The position numbers and the translations under genes were made by a program. The notes under the pieces are model-generated. The model saw nothing but the letters and a program-made list of their open reading frames with translations. It was not told the DNA's origin and made no database searches. From Spodoptera frugiperda (taxonomy: Eukaryota > Arthropoda > Insecta > Lepidoptera > Noctuidae): DNA of 64,000 bases. How positions within the stretch are numbered: the stretch's first letter is position 1; each line of letters begins with the position of its first letter. Positions 34,516 to 44,815 of this stretch are shown here, piece by piece. The DNA is taken from NCBI RefSeq assembly GCF_023101765.2, contig NC_064212.1, positions 2,356,001-2,420,000 of the forward strand, read 5' to 3'.

Positions 34516-35545
34516 ATGTACAGATATACTGTAAATATTTGTATTTCTAAAGTACCTAATTACATTATTACTAGTCTTTATCTGATAGAGAATTTACCTA
34601 GAAAAAAAATAACTCATCGTGCGAACAACGAAAATAATCTACGCACATAAAACAGAAACGCTTCGATCACACCAGCTAAACAAAAGTAAACTTCATCGAA
34701 AAGGAAATTAATTCTATATTACCGTAGCAGGTACTTTTGTATAATTAGAACAGTCATTTCAGCTGAAAAGAGAAACATAATTCACACTCCACTTGGGGAA
34801 AGTATAGAGGAAACTTCACTTAACTTGGCTTTTATATTCACTTGCTATCTCAATTAAAAAGTTTTGGCTTTCTTCGATCTAAGATAAGCGTCGAAATTAA
34901 TGCTACTTTCTTTGTTCATTGGGTGGAATTAGCTGTATTACTGGCTTTGGATATTTTAGATCGTGATATTGATAAGTGTGGAAGTTTCTGAGGAGGAAAT
35001 GGAACTGAGAACTGTATGTTGGAAACTACATATTACTTATTTGGAGAGATAACGAAAAATCAAATCATGTCGTACATGTTTGTCCTAAGTACCAGTTATT
35101 TTTGGTCAAAATCAACCATTTTTAATTTCTTTGTCAAGAGTTCCACTATCAATAATGCAAATAAATAACGTCTAAAATCCTATATATCCTAAACACAGGT
35201 AGGTACCCACAGAATTGAAATAAAAACCCTACATTGAAAATAGTATAACACGTGTAACTGAAAAACCACCCTTACCCTTTAAAAATCGATACAACCATAA
35301 AATATTATTATAGAAAAAAAAACGTACCACACCGAAACAGTGAATCTAAAATAACACTACGCCCGATAAGATCTAATGGAAGGGCCAAAACGACCCGAGC
35401 GAGTGCAATGGACATTTATTGAAATTATATCGCTATCACCAATGTGATCTCAGGCCTTTGGAAAGGGATGGAATTTAATGAGCGGACAAAGCCTGGAAAT
35501 TTATAGCACTTCCATTTTATATTCATATCTATGTAGAATTACTTT
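34516..35545. other. No repeat recognised; flank of the heat-shock-element cluster
   Basis: AT-rich to about 35370, then less so. On the minus strand a TATAAAA lies at about 35512-35518, some 28 bp downstream of the heat-shock-element cluster in that direction. Confidence 0.35.
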
Positions 35546-35582
35546 TTCTCGAACGTTCTCGAAGGTCGTTTCGCGAAGGTTC
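35546..35582. promoter_or_regulatory. Cluster of seven heat-shock-element units
   Basis: TTCtcGAAcgTTCtcGAA (35546-35563) is four perfectly alternating 5-bp HSF units; TTCgcGAAggTTC (35570-35582) is three more. The known HSF site is alternating nGAAn units, three or more for strong binding. TATA-like sequences lie on both sides: TATATAG at 35640-35646 for plus-strand transcription and TATAAAA at about 35512-35518 for minus-strand transcription. No gene is recognised on either side. A repeat-borne origin or chance cannot be excluded, though seven units in 37 bp is unlikely by chance. Confidence 0.55.
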
Positions 35583-35801
35583 GGTGAAGTTTTCAATTCA
35601 ATTTTCGGTCAACGTCTTTCTGTGTCTCAGTCGCCATTGCTATATAGAACAGTAAAATTAAAGTAGCTAACAACGCATAAATATTTTGCGTTTAAAATCC
35701 TACCTATAAACATGTATATCAGATCTTTACAATAAAACAAAACTTCTTTACAAACAATTTCAATAACAAATAGCTACAAGTAAATTCAAAGTCAGGAACA
35801 T

Positions 35802-35914
35802 ACAGGCTATACCGAGCAAAAACCAGTATAAGTTGACCGTTGAATGTGGGGAAAGATCATACAAAGCGAGACCAAGATAAACTGGTTTTGTACAACTTGA
35901 CTTGCAGCCTATAC
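35802..35914 (+). mobile_element. Family E short element, copy 2
   Basis: Core AACCAGTATAAGTTGACCGT, GATCATACAAAGCGAGACCA and AGATAAACTGGTTTTGTACA matches copies at 27330 and 63205. The ends here are CAGGCTATAC and GCAGCCTATAC rather than TGTACACAC, so the termini differ or have decayed. Confidence 0.7.
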
Positions 35915-36210
35915 AGGGCTATTGAGAACGCCGTAATATCACGGCGAGCCATAAATCGCGTGCCGTCGCGTCTTTAGACACGGCATCTTAATGTCTTAAT
36001 CAATACCAGGTCGGTAATGTACTATGTATTGAAGAAAATTGGTTTGGAAATGTGATTAAATTGATTTGTTGTATGGTTATGTTGGTAGTTATAAGTTAGA
36101 AGGAAAATAATTAGGATATTAGGATACATTAAATATAGTATGATACTGTTACAAACTTATTGGTGTAGATCAGTATTTGAATTAATACTGTCGCTCAGCC
36201 TTTTCGTATA

Positions 36211-36340
36211 GTCAAAGAGCCACCACAAATGCGGCCCAGTAGGGCTAACGCCTGATCCGGAGCTACGGACTACCTAGCGGGTTTACTGGGGCTCCAGCTC
36301 GAAAAGCAGGAGTAGGAACAAATTTTAGTTAGTAAAAGTC
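36211..36340 (+). mobile_element. Family B LINE tail, internally deleted
   Basis: Begins upstream in the LINE 3' UTR (CAAAGAGCCACCACAAATGC, GCGGCCCAGTAGGGCTAA, GATCCGGAGCTACGGACTAC, AAGCAGGAGTAGGAACA), then jumps from TTAGTTAGTAAAAG directly to TCATTGGATGA, losing the GACACTCCCTCTCGCC block. Confidence 0.75.
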
Positions 36341-36350
36341 ATTGGATGAG

Positions 36351-36443
36351 TGCGACAGGACAAAGGCTTTTCGCACACAACGTCGTATCGAAAACGCAGG
36401 TGACGCTGTGAGGAATATGTTTGAACATTTTGATGACAATTAA
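36351..36443 (+). pseudogene. Possible transposase C-terminal fragment (Harbinger-like?)
   Basis: A 30-codon open stretch ending in a stop has a tail reading RRIENAGDAVRNMFEHFDDN. The A...VRN.F..Y/HF pattern near a stop recalls the C-terminus of PIF/Harbinger-type DDE transposases. It directly follows the truncated LINE tail. Short and unverified; it could be coincidence. Confidence 0.22.
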
Positions 36444-37514
36444 AATCTCTTAAACCTAAATACACTTCGTGTACAACTGGTTTCAGCACAAGTCTTCTAC
36501 AGCATTGTCCAAAGAATCACATCACTTACCAAAAAGACAGAAAACGAAAACCCAGACAGCGAATTCTAGATCAAGACTATTTTAACACTATGACGTCATG
36601 AAACAAGTCTGGTTGAAACAATAGGATCGCTTGTAAACCAGAACAGCACATCAAGCTACCCAAACTATTAAATAACCTCAATAGAATATGGACTTTATCA
36701 CAAAACGATAAAGTTGCAAAATCGGATCGTTTGTAAAGTACTTTGGGAATCGGGAATGCGCCAAACAGTGTGGTGCCAAGTCGGTCAAATGCTGTATTAT
36801 ATTATGACAGGTAAACACCGGTCGTTATTAATAACAAGTAATTGAGATGCATATGATTATAATGGTGCTTTATTAATTTGGGTGATTTGGTGTCGAGATG
36901 CTGGTTTGGACTGATAGTCCGTAGCTATGCGGAATTAGGCGAAATATCCTATTTATGTAAAGATGCTTAAATGTTATAATAGTCATTCCCATCCATATAG
37001 ATAGAGTACAAATATACTATATTTTTTTAATAGGAATATGAAACTTTTTGTTCCATACATAGCAAAGCTGAAGGTAAAAATGTGATCTTCTTTCATACAC
37101 GGTTGGTTTTGTTTTAACGTTTCAAATAACAAGGTTTGTCAAGGAACGCTTACAAAAACATTTCCGAATGCTTCTCATATTTCAAGGACATATAAAATTG
37201 AATGTGTTCAAATGTAAGGCTATGTAAAATGAAAACTGCCTCGTCATGCATAGAGAGGTCATAAGTACGACTGGTGAGTATGGGGATCAGCTCGGACTGG
37301 TCAAAGTAGGAAAAGTAAAATAAAATATATATTATCTCGTTGTAGATATCACGGAGTCTGAATCTGAATTATGCTCAGTACAATACGTAGAACTTGGAAC
37401 TAGTGAAAAGGGTATGTGTAGACGTGTCCTAATTCATCCGTTCGGATATTAAAAGGTGCTATGTTTATAACTTAATAGCGTAACTATCAAAAAGTGTATG
37501 CCTTTTGAATCCAA
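36444..37514. other. No feature recognised
   Basis: AT-rich, with no repeat or coding signal found. Confidence 0.35.
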
Positions 37515-37720
37515 TCTCAACATCATAATCAACAGCCTATAAGTGGCCACTGCTGACCAACGCCGCTTGCTCAATGCGGATTGGGATATTTCCCTTCACT
37601 ATTTGTTAGTAGTGTCTAATAAATCTCAGAAAAGACATATAACTCGGAAAAAATCACATTAGTACTTGCCGTCGGTAAGTTTCGGACCCAGAATCTCATG
37701 CATTAGAAGTGGTCTTACAT
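37515..37720 (+). mobile_element. CATCAT-headed SINE (family I), near full length
   Basis: ATCATAATCAACAGCCTATA, GTGGCCACTGCTGACCAACG, CTTGCTCAATGCGGATTGGG, TTCCCTTCACTATTTGTTAG, ATCACATTAGTACTTGCCGT. Most complete family I copy in the window. Confidence 0.75.
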
Positions 37721-38130
37721 TACCACGACATTTTTCAATTCAACCTCACTCTACCGCAAAAAAATCGTCATGATTATACATAGTTACATCAACAGACTAA
37801 AATAATAATAAAGACATAAATAGTTTCCATTACCAAAAACAGAATCTAATTTAACAAAGATAGTGGCACAGATTAGAATTATGAAATACGATTATCTTAA
37901 TTTCGTTTCGGTCCAAACATTGAACCCTTCAGGATGGGTTTCAGATGGGATCATGAGATATTTAGAGGTAATAACAAATAATGGGTTATAGAGGCTTGTG
38001 AAAACTAGTACTTTTAGAGTAGCTGTATATAATATTTAATGATATGGTTGGACAATTAGGAGGTACTTATTATTTGTGGTAGATTTTTAGATTAATTCAA
38101 ATACCAAATGTTAATTTATTCATAGTAGCT

Positions 38131-38332
38131 TTTTCTTTTTTTTAAGTTGTCCCACACTTAAATGTTCTTCTACGGATTGAGTGCGTTTACAAACATACAA
38201 GTTCACATACACAACACACCTAGATCCAAAACAACAATTTATGGATCACACAAAGAGTTGCTCGTGCGGAAATTTAACCTGAGACACGTGGTGCGACAGC
38301 CAGTTGCCCAGTCACCGCGCCAACCGTGCAGT
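38131..38332 (-). mobile_element. Family M tRNA-derived SINE, full length
   Basis: T-run at the left (reverse of the A tail), GTGCGTTTACAAACATACAA, GTTCACATACACAAC, AAACAACAATTTATGGATCA, CACAAAGAGTTGCTC and a head ending CGCCAACCGTGCAGTT. The B box is damaged (GGTTAAATTTCC on the minus strand), so this copy is probably transcriptionally dead. Confidence 0.8.
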
Positions 38333-38932
38333 TAGTTTTCTCTCGCAGTTAGTTATGGAAGATGCAGATGACAATCTATAAGTGTCCAGAAACCGATGAT
38401 GGTCATCATCAGTCGTTACCACCAAGCGTAATTCCACTGCTGCACTTTAGGCCCCATATACTTAAGAGGCTATGGCTTTGGTATGGTTGGACGGACAGAA
38501 TAAAAAACAACCTTAACAAAATATCTATAAAACAAGTCCTCCTATAAAAAATAATACTTAATAAAATCTGCACTACACTAATTCAATTAATAAAGAACTT
38601 TATTCACAAATAAATACATTTCAATTTGCATCGTACAGTATTTCTCAACTGAAGTAGCGTGCTTTTTCCTTTGCGCTCAATCGAGTAATTCATTTGAATT
38701 TGTTTATTAATAACTTTCATGTAATTAAGCTTTTGAAGAGTATTCGATCGTGAAGTGCTTCCAAGTTAAGTATGCACTCAGCTGCAACTAAATTATGGGG
38801 AATATTTTTGAAGAACATTTTTATAAAATGTAGACTGGAAATGGCTATGTGCATTGAACTTGTTTATTTTTAGGTAAATGAAGACAATTTTCTCTAAGAA
38901 AAATTAATCTCATTATTAATTATGGTAAAAGT

Positions 38933-39090
38933 TTTTTTTTTGAGGGAGGAAAATCGTCCAACTACTTCTCCCGCCTTGGATGAGGCGAGAGGAAGTGTCA
39001 GACTCTTATTGAGTAAAAATCACCCCGTTTCTACTTCTGCTTTTCGAGCCGGAGCCCCGGTAACCTGCTAGGCGGTCCGCAGCTTCGGCA
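38933..39090 (-). mobile_element. Family B LINE tail, reverse orientation
   Basis: T9 run, GGAAAATCGTCCAACTAC, CGCCTTGGATGAGGCGAGAG, GTGTCAGACTCTTATTGA, TTTTCGAGCCGGAGCCCCGG and GGTCCGCAGCTTCGG. Confidence 0.8.
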
Positions 39091-39436
39091 ATCAATCGCA
39101 TAGCATGATGTGTACCTTCCTATCTTCTGAGCTAGAGAGTGATATAGGCGCAAGTATTATGAGCTAATTTTACCCCGTCGCAGCCAATGCTTCAGACGAA
39201 TGACAAGAACAATATCGAAAGTATCAATAAATTACTAAACCAATCGGCATCACAGACAGTGATCATTTAACTACCAATAAACTATACAGCTCAAAATAAA
39301 GCTAGCGTTAAAATGATCATCATTTACCTAATGACCTGGCAAACACATGAAAACAAGAACAATGGTAGAAATGACAAGATTTATTTCACAGTGGCCATTA
39401 ATCTTAATTTTGCAAAAACAAAAGAAGATGGAATTC

Positions 39437-39600
39437 AACATGGCGTCGCGAGCGATGCAGAGACAAATCGTGCGACGGCCACGTTTGTCGTACGACAAAT
39501 CGCAGTTCATACCGAAGCACTTCCCGGTTCACTAATAGCATTGTCCACTCTTAAATTTATAAGAGGCGTTAATTAGGAACGTTCGAGAACGGCCCGAGGG
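39437..39600 (+). other. CpG-rich block with 16-bp palindrome, small ORF and HSE trimer
   Basis: CpG-rich against AT-rich flanks. CAACATGG gives a good insect start context for a 32-codon frame beginning MASRAMQRQIVRRPRLSYD and ending KHFPVH (stop at about 39533-39535); in-frame sequence is open upstream to 39347. It contains the perfect palindrome TTTGTCGTACGACAAA (39484-39499), the direct repeat ACAAATCG, and at 39577-39589 the perfect trimer GAAcgTTCgaGAA. It could be an exon, a small ORF or a regulatory block; none is proven. Confidence 0.3.
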
Positions 39601-40636
39601 TTGAAAATACCGTCGTCAATGTAATTAACAGTAAAATGTAGGATTGGGTAGGTAGAGTTACTATCGGAATTATTTTGTGAAGAAATTTCTTGGTATTTGT
39701 GTATTTTCGTTGCTTTATCTACAGGGTTTGTTTTTTAGATAATGATTGTTGGAATCATAGGAAAATTAAGTAGAAATTATCAGGTCGGAATTTTCATTTA
39801 ACTACCAACTACAAAAACTTGGTTCAAGAAATTCCAAAATTCTTAGTAATATCTACAGAATCCGAAATAGCGATCAATATTTCTCAACAAACGTTCTCCA
39901 AGCTATGACTACAATGAAATCTATCTATAATTATACATCTAACCATACACTTATGAAAACTATACACCTAAACCAATTATTTTTTCTGTATATTCATTCG
40001 TACGTCTATATCAGATTCAACATGTTTAATGCATATCTATAAGACCTTTAATGTACACAAATAATCTTTAAATCAAAATTATCTTTATCTTTAAGCCCAG
40101 TTGGCGTAGTTGCAAAGCAAACTGGCTGCAGTGCAACATGGTGAGCGACACAGGCATTTTTAAAAGGAACAAAATCAAAACAATATCGCTTTCCCCACTC
40201 CATCACAGAATAACAACTCAGGACATCAAATCAAAAACTGAAATCCAACCACAAGAACCGACTGACTAACGAACAATCAATTCGTTTAAATCAATCAGCA
40301 AATAATAAACACGACACTCGATTCGCAGTCGCGTTGCGGTCACGTCATTCGACCTCTTTCATTAGTCCGCTATAGACCAGCCGAACAACAAAGGCTAATA
40401 TAATTAGATCTTGGCAAAGCACTCTGCTCAGATTCAATTTATTATCGAACAAGCGACTGAATATATTCCTGTTACTCTCATTACTGTTAATTCGTTAGAT
40501 TAAAAAAAAGGTGACAACATTTTTGGAATTTTTAAAAAGTCAGTAAGGTACATGTAACTACTTACCTGTTTAATGACCCGATAGGGCTTAGACGCGAGGC
40601 GCTAATCACATACCTACTAGTAGAGATGGTGTGTTT
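39601..40636. other. No clear feature
   Basis: AT-rich, apart from a CpG-bearing stretch at about 40308-40385 (CGCAGTCGCGTTGCGGTCAC) that has no recognised function. Confidence 0.35.
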
Positions 40637-40728
40637 GTCTCTATGGGGCATATGTAATTGGGCCTCAAGTAAAACACACAAGCGTTATTTCACGTCGGTT
40701 TTCCGTGAGGTCGTAGTATCCCTGTAGT

Positions 40729-41489
40729 TGGGCTCGCTGTCATTGCAGCGGTAAGTCCCCTCTTTGAGGAGTGGCTAGAGAGGCGCCATGGCGTCCTCAC
40801 CTACCGCCTGACGCAGGTGCTTACCGGACATGGGAGTTTCGGTAGGTTCCTGTTTCTGATTGGGTGGGAGGAAACGCCCGGGTGTCATCACTGCGAAGAC
40901 CGCCCGGAGGACACGGTGGAACACACGGTTGCGGTCTGCCCTGCGTGGGCTGAACACCGCCGTGCCCTCAGGGAAGTGATCGGCGACGGCGACCTCTCGC
41001 GTCCGGCTTTGGTTCAGGCCATGGTGCGGAGCGAGGGGGACTGGGATGCCGTCTCCTCCTTCTGCGAAGCAGTCATGCTAGCTAAGGAGGAGGCGGGACG
41101 CGTGAGGGAACGAATTTCACGCCCCAGTCGACGCGAAAGACACTCCGGGCGTCGGGGATCGCGCGACGATCTCCGGCCACCGTAACGGGTCTGCGGACGG
41201 CGAGCAAGGGTAGCTCGCCGCCCGACCAGAACCAGACCCGTGCGTGCGGCGCGTTGCGTTCCGCGCGCGCCTCAAAGAGCCATCAGACCACCACAGATGG
41301 GGCCCAGTAGGGCTGATGCTTAATCCGGAGCTGCGGACTACCTAGCGGGTTTACCGGGGCTCCGGCTCGACAAGCAGGAGTAGGAACGGGGTGGTTTTTA
41401 GTCAGTAAGAGTCTGACACTCCCTCTCGCTTTGCCCTGGCGAGAGAAGTCATTGGATGATTTTCCCCCCTCAAAAAAAAAAAAAAAAAA
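40729..41489 (+). mobile_element. 5'-truncated R1-like non-LTR retrotransposon with 13-bp target-site duplication
   Basis: The duplication GTATCCCTGTAGT at 40716-40728 is exactly repeated at 41490-41502, and the element ends in an 18-base A run (41472-41489). It consists of the last 152 codons of the reverse-transcriptase ORF plus about 300 bp of 3' UTR. That UTR is the source sequence recognised elsewhere as family B. GC content is much higher than the host DNA. A perfect duplication, an intact A tail and an open frame imply a recent insertion. Confidence 0.9.
40730..41185 (+). pseudogene. C-terminal segment of a non-LTR retrotransposon ORF2 (R1-like clade)
   Basis: The frame is open from the truncation point to the stop at 41183-41185, 151 codons with no internal stop. 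It reads YRLTQVLTGHGSFGRFL, then a zinc-knuckle region CHHCEDRPEDTVEHTVAVC (C-x2-C-x8-H-x4-C) and PAWAEHRRALREVIGDGD, then a basic, Arg-rich tail. LTGHG-x-FG followed by this Cys/His motif is typical of the region after the reverse transcriptase domain in R1-like lepidopteran LINEs. The endonuclease and catalytic reverse transcriptase are absent, so the copy cannot mobilise itself. Confidence 0.85.
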
Positions 41490-41615
41490 GTATCCCTGTA
41501 GTCAAGCCGGTCTATTCGCGATGAAGCATGGCTTTTCCACACTAAAACTCGCTACATTTTTTCTCTTTCCAATCGTATCTAATGACCATTCCATGAGGTT
41601 AAAAGACTGAGTGAA

Positions 41616-41705
41616 CAGAGAGTACACACTGGTGTACTCTCTGTACACTAGTGTAAACCACAAGTGTGTCGATAAATACTGATTTATGGACACACTTATG
41701 GTTTA
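41616..41705. other. Two adjacent strong hairpins with the same ACTG loop
   Basis: Hairpin 1: CAGAGAGTACAC, loop ACTG, GTGTACTCTCTG (41616-41643), a perfect 12-bp stem. Hairpin 2: a 24-bp stem with two mismatches (41654-41677 against 41682-41705), again with loop ACTG. Ten bases separate them, overlapping the palindrome ACACTAGTGT. Could be an inverted-repeat transposon remnant or a transcribed structured RNA. Confidence 0.7.
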
Positions 41706-42800
41706 TTATATCTCCTGCGTAGTTGTCTAGTGTCTGTCAAGATCGGCCAAATCGATTAAGTAATTAATGCATTACATGTTAGGTCACAGAATACTAGTTA
41801 AGTAATGTAAATTATGCGAAATTCGTGTTTTCAATTAACATTTTCATTGTGATTATAGAATTTTAGATTAGCAATTAAATTAATTGTTATTGAGTGTGGG
41901 AATCCATCGGGTATTAATTAGATGGTTTGAGTTATGTTAATGATGTTAAGATGAAGTGACTTCTTGAGATTTATGATAATTGAATCGGTAATTGATTACT
42001 TACCTATTTACTTTTAAATTATTTGCATTCTTATCTTTTCAGTAGTTTTTTTTTTTCATTACTGAAGGTCGTGTTTAGTCTGGTGCACGCGTCACTTGAT
42101 GTACGACCCTTCTTCAAGCGCTTCTGTCCTCTGCGGTCTTTATAGTTTGTGGAACCATTATTTGCATGTGATTGCTAATTTAAACTATTGGAACGACATT
42201 TTAAAAACATGTACTACACAAATGGATTACTCATACAATAACGGTTGTTATTTCTAAATCAACTATCTTAATTGGCTGAAATTTAAAAATCGTAATCCAA
42301 ATAATAAAATATGTTCGATAGACGCACTCACAACCAGTCGACCGTGAGGTCCACACAATACAACCACAATTAAATCAGTATCTAATGCATTCACATTACT
42401 GAGAACACCAAACGATTACTGTAGTCAGACTATTTAGAACTCTGAGGTTTACAATTGGGGTTTAGCAGACAGGCTCCTGTTACCTATTTGGGAGGCCACT
42501 TGAGATGACACTTAAGTGTGGGATCTAATTATCAGTAGGAAACTCTCAAATTATCTTTGAAAATTTCGAGAACGACATAATAGCTTATCCGGGATCAAAA
42601 CTCGACGGTTTCAGTCAGGTCTCTATTGTTTTGTTGTAGGAATTTAGCTAAATAGCGTTGTAAAATCTTTTCACGTATTTGTTATTTTAGACTAGCGGAA
42701 TGTTTGAAATTTCAGTCGCAGAAGTATTGACCTCATTTTCATTTGTTACCTTTGCTTATGAATGGCATTTTCAAATTTCTTTCCAATTGACTGCATATGC
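41706..42800. other. No feature recognised
   Basis: AT-rich. A short T-run near 42046-42056 does not begin a recognised retroelement tail. Confidence 0.35.
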
Positions 42801-42997
42801 CACGTCACGCTTTTTATCCCCGAAATGGTGGGAGCGGTGCACCAGCACATTATGGCACATAATGCAACTGTACAATGCACAGCTACTTTTCAGCATGTAA
42901 TAGGGGACGTGGCTATGGTCATATATTGGACACAATTCCAGACTCCGTGCTACTACCGTTACCCGCAGTCGCAGTCACACTCGACCAACGAGGTAGT
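42801..42997 (-). mobile_element. Family C tRNA-derived SINE
   Basis: CACGTCACGCTTTTTATCCC, AGCACATTATGGCACATAA, TACTTTTCAGCATG, ACAATTCCAGACTCCGTGCT and a shortened head at the right end (ACTCGACCAACGAGGTAG). Overlapping frames of 66-91 residues in this stretch are incidental. Confidence 0.75.
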
Positions 42998-43534
42998 AGA
43001 ATTGATTACACTAAAAAAATCCTTTGGACTATCCTGATAGTAAAGTTTCATACATCAGTAACCAACCTTTATTTTCTTTATCAGTACAGGTTACTACATC
43101 GGATAAATAGGCTACTACATCAGTTTTCGATCTAATCTAAATAACGACTTCCCATCATCATCAGCCTAAAGACATTCACAGAACAAAGACTCCCATAACG
43201 ATTAAGGGATGCCCACACCTGTATACCAATATAACATCTCCCATTCACAGCCCAAGTCCCCCAATCAATTAACACCCCCCACACTCCTAATGCAAAACCG
43301 CAGAGTGTTATCGAACAAGCCCAAAGCCGACCATTCACAGCACGACCGCTTATTAATACCACCAATAGTGCGTATTGTGCCAAAAGGTTGGATTTATCGC
43401 AGTTGTTGTTCACTCACAAAACACTACGCAGACCGCACGCGGATTAAATAAATGTGGATATGAAAGGGCTATGAGAAAAATACCTCATCCACCAACAGAT
43501 TTGAGTTACCTCTTTTTTTTTAAAGAGATAGAAG

Positions 43535-43633
43535 GCAAATCAGCTAGCAGACTATCTGATGGTAAGCGATCAGCACCGCCTATGGACACCTGCAACACCA
43601 GAGGAGCCACAAGTGCGTTGCAGGCCTTTTAAG
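43535..43633 (+). mobile_element. Family A fragment (5' part)
   Basis: TATCTGATGGTAAGCGATCA, GCACCGCCTATGGACACCTG, CAACACCAGAGGAGCCACAA and GTGCGTTGCAGGCCTTTT. The 3' half is absent. Confidence 0.75.
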
Positions 43634-44363
43634 AAGGGGTTTGTCATTTCTTGAAGATTTGAAGGTCGAAACAGTGTAGAAGTATGTAGCTGCTAATCAG
43701 TGATGGATCATTCCACAGTTTACATTTAATAGATATTGGTAGCCTAATTATTATTTACATGTTGGCATCCACCATAAGTATGGCATATTCGTATTAAGTC
43801 GAGTTTGAATTACGTAATATTTTATTAATTGCCATTTAGTTCTGTTCTTTTTTATCATATTCTAATGATTTCCGTAGTATTAATAATTAAATATCACGTG
43901 TTTACATCCCTGAAGTAATTCCGACTCAATACATTGCTTTGCCTCATCCTTTTAGGCAAAAAGGGTGAGGTAAAAGTTTCTGGGTGCTTTTGTCGTCCGG
44001 AATAATGTTATAGGAAGTTTTGAGTTGTCGCATAAATCATTTTTGGGTTTGTACGTTACATACGTTATGTGCCATGTGTATTCCGAAGGGTGATTTAGTA
44101 TGGAGGAATCAATTTTCTCGTGGTTTGTTTTAGTGTTGTAACTTGTTATTGTAAGTTATGTGCAAACTAAGTTACTTTTGCGGTTACGTGCCTTATTGTT
44201 GAGAGTTTATAGAAAACCTACCAAGTAGTTATTTCTTTGCTCATACATAGTTACATAGTGCTCAAAGTATCATTATTTACAAAGCAACGGTTATTTTTTC
44301 AGTGAATCATTTTGATAAACTACGAATAGGTAAACTCTAAATAAAGCCCTAAAATGACAAAAA
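43634..44363. other. No feature recognised
   Basis: AT-rich. A short repeat near 43940-43980 (TTGCCTCATCC/GGATGAGG-like) is not interpretable. Confidence 0.3.
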
Positions 44364-44450
44364 CAGACTTTAAGACTGACAGCCAACAAAAATCTGTTAA
44401 AAGCAAATCCACCGATAGGACCGGTCACTTTTGCCTCCCATAGCGTTAAG
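44364..44450 (-). repeat. Dispersed repeat P, copy 2
   Basis: The reverse complement matches 11117-11198 through GGCAAAAGTGACCGG, GGATTTGCTTTTAACAGA and TTTTTGTTGGCTGTCAG. See copy 1 for the shared peptide reading. Confidence 0.55.
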
Positions 44451-44747
44451 GGTGTTAAATAGCAACAAGTTAACAAGACTAAACTTAAAACAAACACAAA
44501 ATCGATTCAATACAACCACAAATAAGTACAATATCTTCAACTATTACACAATCGTTTACCAATGGCGATAAAGACGTCTCAATCTATTCTACAATTATAT
44601 TCACTACAGTCAGACCATTGAAGGTTTGCACGCAATACCATAAACTCTGTCAGTACTTATATTGATTAAGACGTTATGATGTCGTGTTGTAAAGAGGAGA
44701 TGTTAGAGATGTAGTATTTCGAATCTAGATACGAATATGGATACGTA

Positions 44748-44815
44748 TCGTCACGCTTTTTAGCCCCGTAGAAGTAGGCAGAGGTTCACATTACGGCACG
44801 TTATACCGTTTATGT
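44748..44815 (-). mobile_element. Family C SINE fragment (3' end only)
   Basis: CGTCACGCTTTTTAGCCCCG, TAGAAGTAGGCAGAGGTTCA and CATTACGGCACG match the tail-proximal part of family C. The body and tRNA-like head are missing. Confidence 0.65.

Larger units (their letters stand above)
40637..41545 (+). mobile_element. Family A copy split by a LINE insertion
   Basis: The left half (ATATGTAATTGGGCCTC, TATTTCACGTCGGTTTTCC) ends at 40728. The right half (CAAGCCGGTCTATTCGCGAT, GAAGCATGGCTTTTCC) resumes after the duplicated target at 41490. Removing the insertion and one target copy restores a continuous A element. Confidence 0.8.

Noticed and set aside
42700..43632. Series of overlapping 66-93 residue frames
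   Set aside because: They fall in family C and A repeats and in unrelated frames; no shared coding signal.
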